Source: Purshia tridentata (lineage: Eukaryota > Streptophyta > Magnoliopsida > Rosales > Rosaceae). From it: DNA of 44,840 nucleotides. Location: NCBI GenBank assembly GCA_003254885.1, contig QANT01000874.1:1-44840 (forward strand), written 5' to 3'. Under the pieces are notes generated by a model, which made no database searches, was not told where the DNA came from, and saw only the letters and a program-made list of their open reading frames with translations. Of the stretch, positions 44,661 through 44,840 are shown piece after piece. The position numbers and the translations under genes were made by a program. Position 1 is the first letter of the stretch. Each line of letters opens with the position of its first letter.

Positions 44661-44840
44661 TTTATATAAGTTTTACACTACGACCTCCCAGAATAAAATT
44701 CCTGGATTCATCACTGTACACAGAAAATGATCGAAATAACCACGCAAATTATATATATATGATGAACAATATTTGATATAATATTGATCACGAAGAATGT
44801 AAAACATCCACGCAAAAAAAAAAAAAAAACAAAAGCGGTT
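44661..44840. other. Sequence after the LRR fragment
   Basis: AT-rich and non-coding, ending in a poly-A run near 44814-44829. It could be the border of the LRR fragment, but nothing decisive is visible. Confidence 0.4.

Noticed and set aside
1..44840. tRNA, rRNA or organelle DNA insertions
   Set aside because: I looked for tRNA T-loop patterns and conserved rRNA or plastid gene blocks by eye and recognised none. A tRNA or covariance-model scan would be decisive.
1..44840. A biosynthetic gene cluster or other coordinated system
   Set aside because: The genes are unrelated housekeeping, organelle, chromatin and defence functions with separate promoters; nothing suggests a joint pathway.

Overview
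This is nuclear genomic DNA from a dicot plant. The base composition is AT-rich, genes are split into many short exons with AT-rich introns, and the proteins are clearly plant ones: a miraculin-like Kunitz inhibitor, the plastid-division protein PARC6/CDP1, RHL1 of the plant topoisomerase VI complex, and a GEM-like GRAM protein. Compact introns and the miraculin-like sequence suggest a woody Rosaceae such as Prunus, but that is impression only. Single Ns inside poly-A/T runs (near 313, 18164 and 43256) look like draft-assembly joins.

Layout, left to right. 1-2849: repeat-rich or featureless DNA, with a probable hAT-type transposon end (about 105-269). 2850-3689 (+): single-exon unknown membrane-anchored acidic protein. 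5247-8860 (+): cytosolic NADP-isocitrate dehydrogenase, 15 exons, 411 aa. 9642-19861 (-): ADCK1-type ABC1/aarF atypical kinase, 16 exons, about 540 aa, with LINE fossils in its introns. 20955-22041 (+): GEM-like GRAM-domain protein, 4 exons, 270 aa, divergent from the kinase gene. 22692-23330 (-): Kunitz/miraculin-like protein, one exon, 212 aa. 23841-27497 (-): RHL1, 12 exons, about 432 aa. 27774-28711: non-autonomous terminal-inverted-repeat element. 29269-32365 (-): mitochondrial succinyl-CoA ligase alpha subunit, 7 exons, 334 aa. 33224-38453 (-): PARC6/CDP1, 12 exons, 813 aa. 39412-41462 (-): RNA polymerase II subunit RPB7, 6 exons, 176 aa. 41463-44130: a repeat zone with two MITE-like elements and a 188-bp tandem array. 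44131-44660 (+): broken LRR receptor-kinase fragment.

Exon borders were set by hand from GT..AG sites, reading-frame continuity and family conservation. Summed exon lengths stay in frame for every multi-exon gene. RHL1 exon 5 is the only border left open.

The genes do not form a functional cluster. Two are carbon-metabolism enzymes (ICDH and succinyl-CoA ligase), and the rest cover organelle biology, chromatin/endocycle, transcription and defence. I found no convincing new biological system. The points most worth a second look are the stop-free in-frame leader upstream of the ICDH ATG, the duplicated intron segment carrying a decoy splice acceptor in the ADCK1-like gene, a 14-nt alternative acceptor in PARC6, and the MITE nested in a tandem array at 42.1-43.0 kb.
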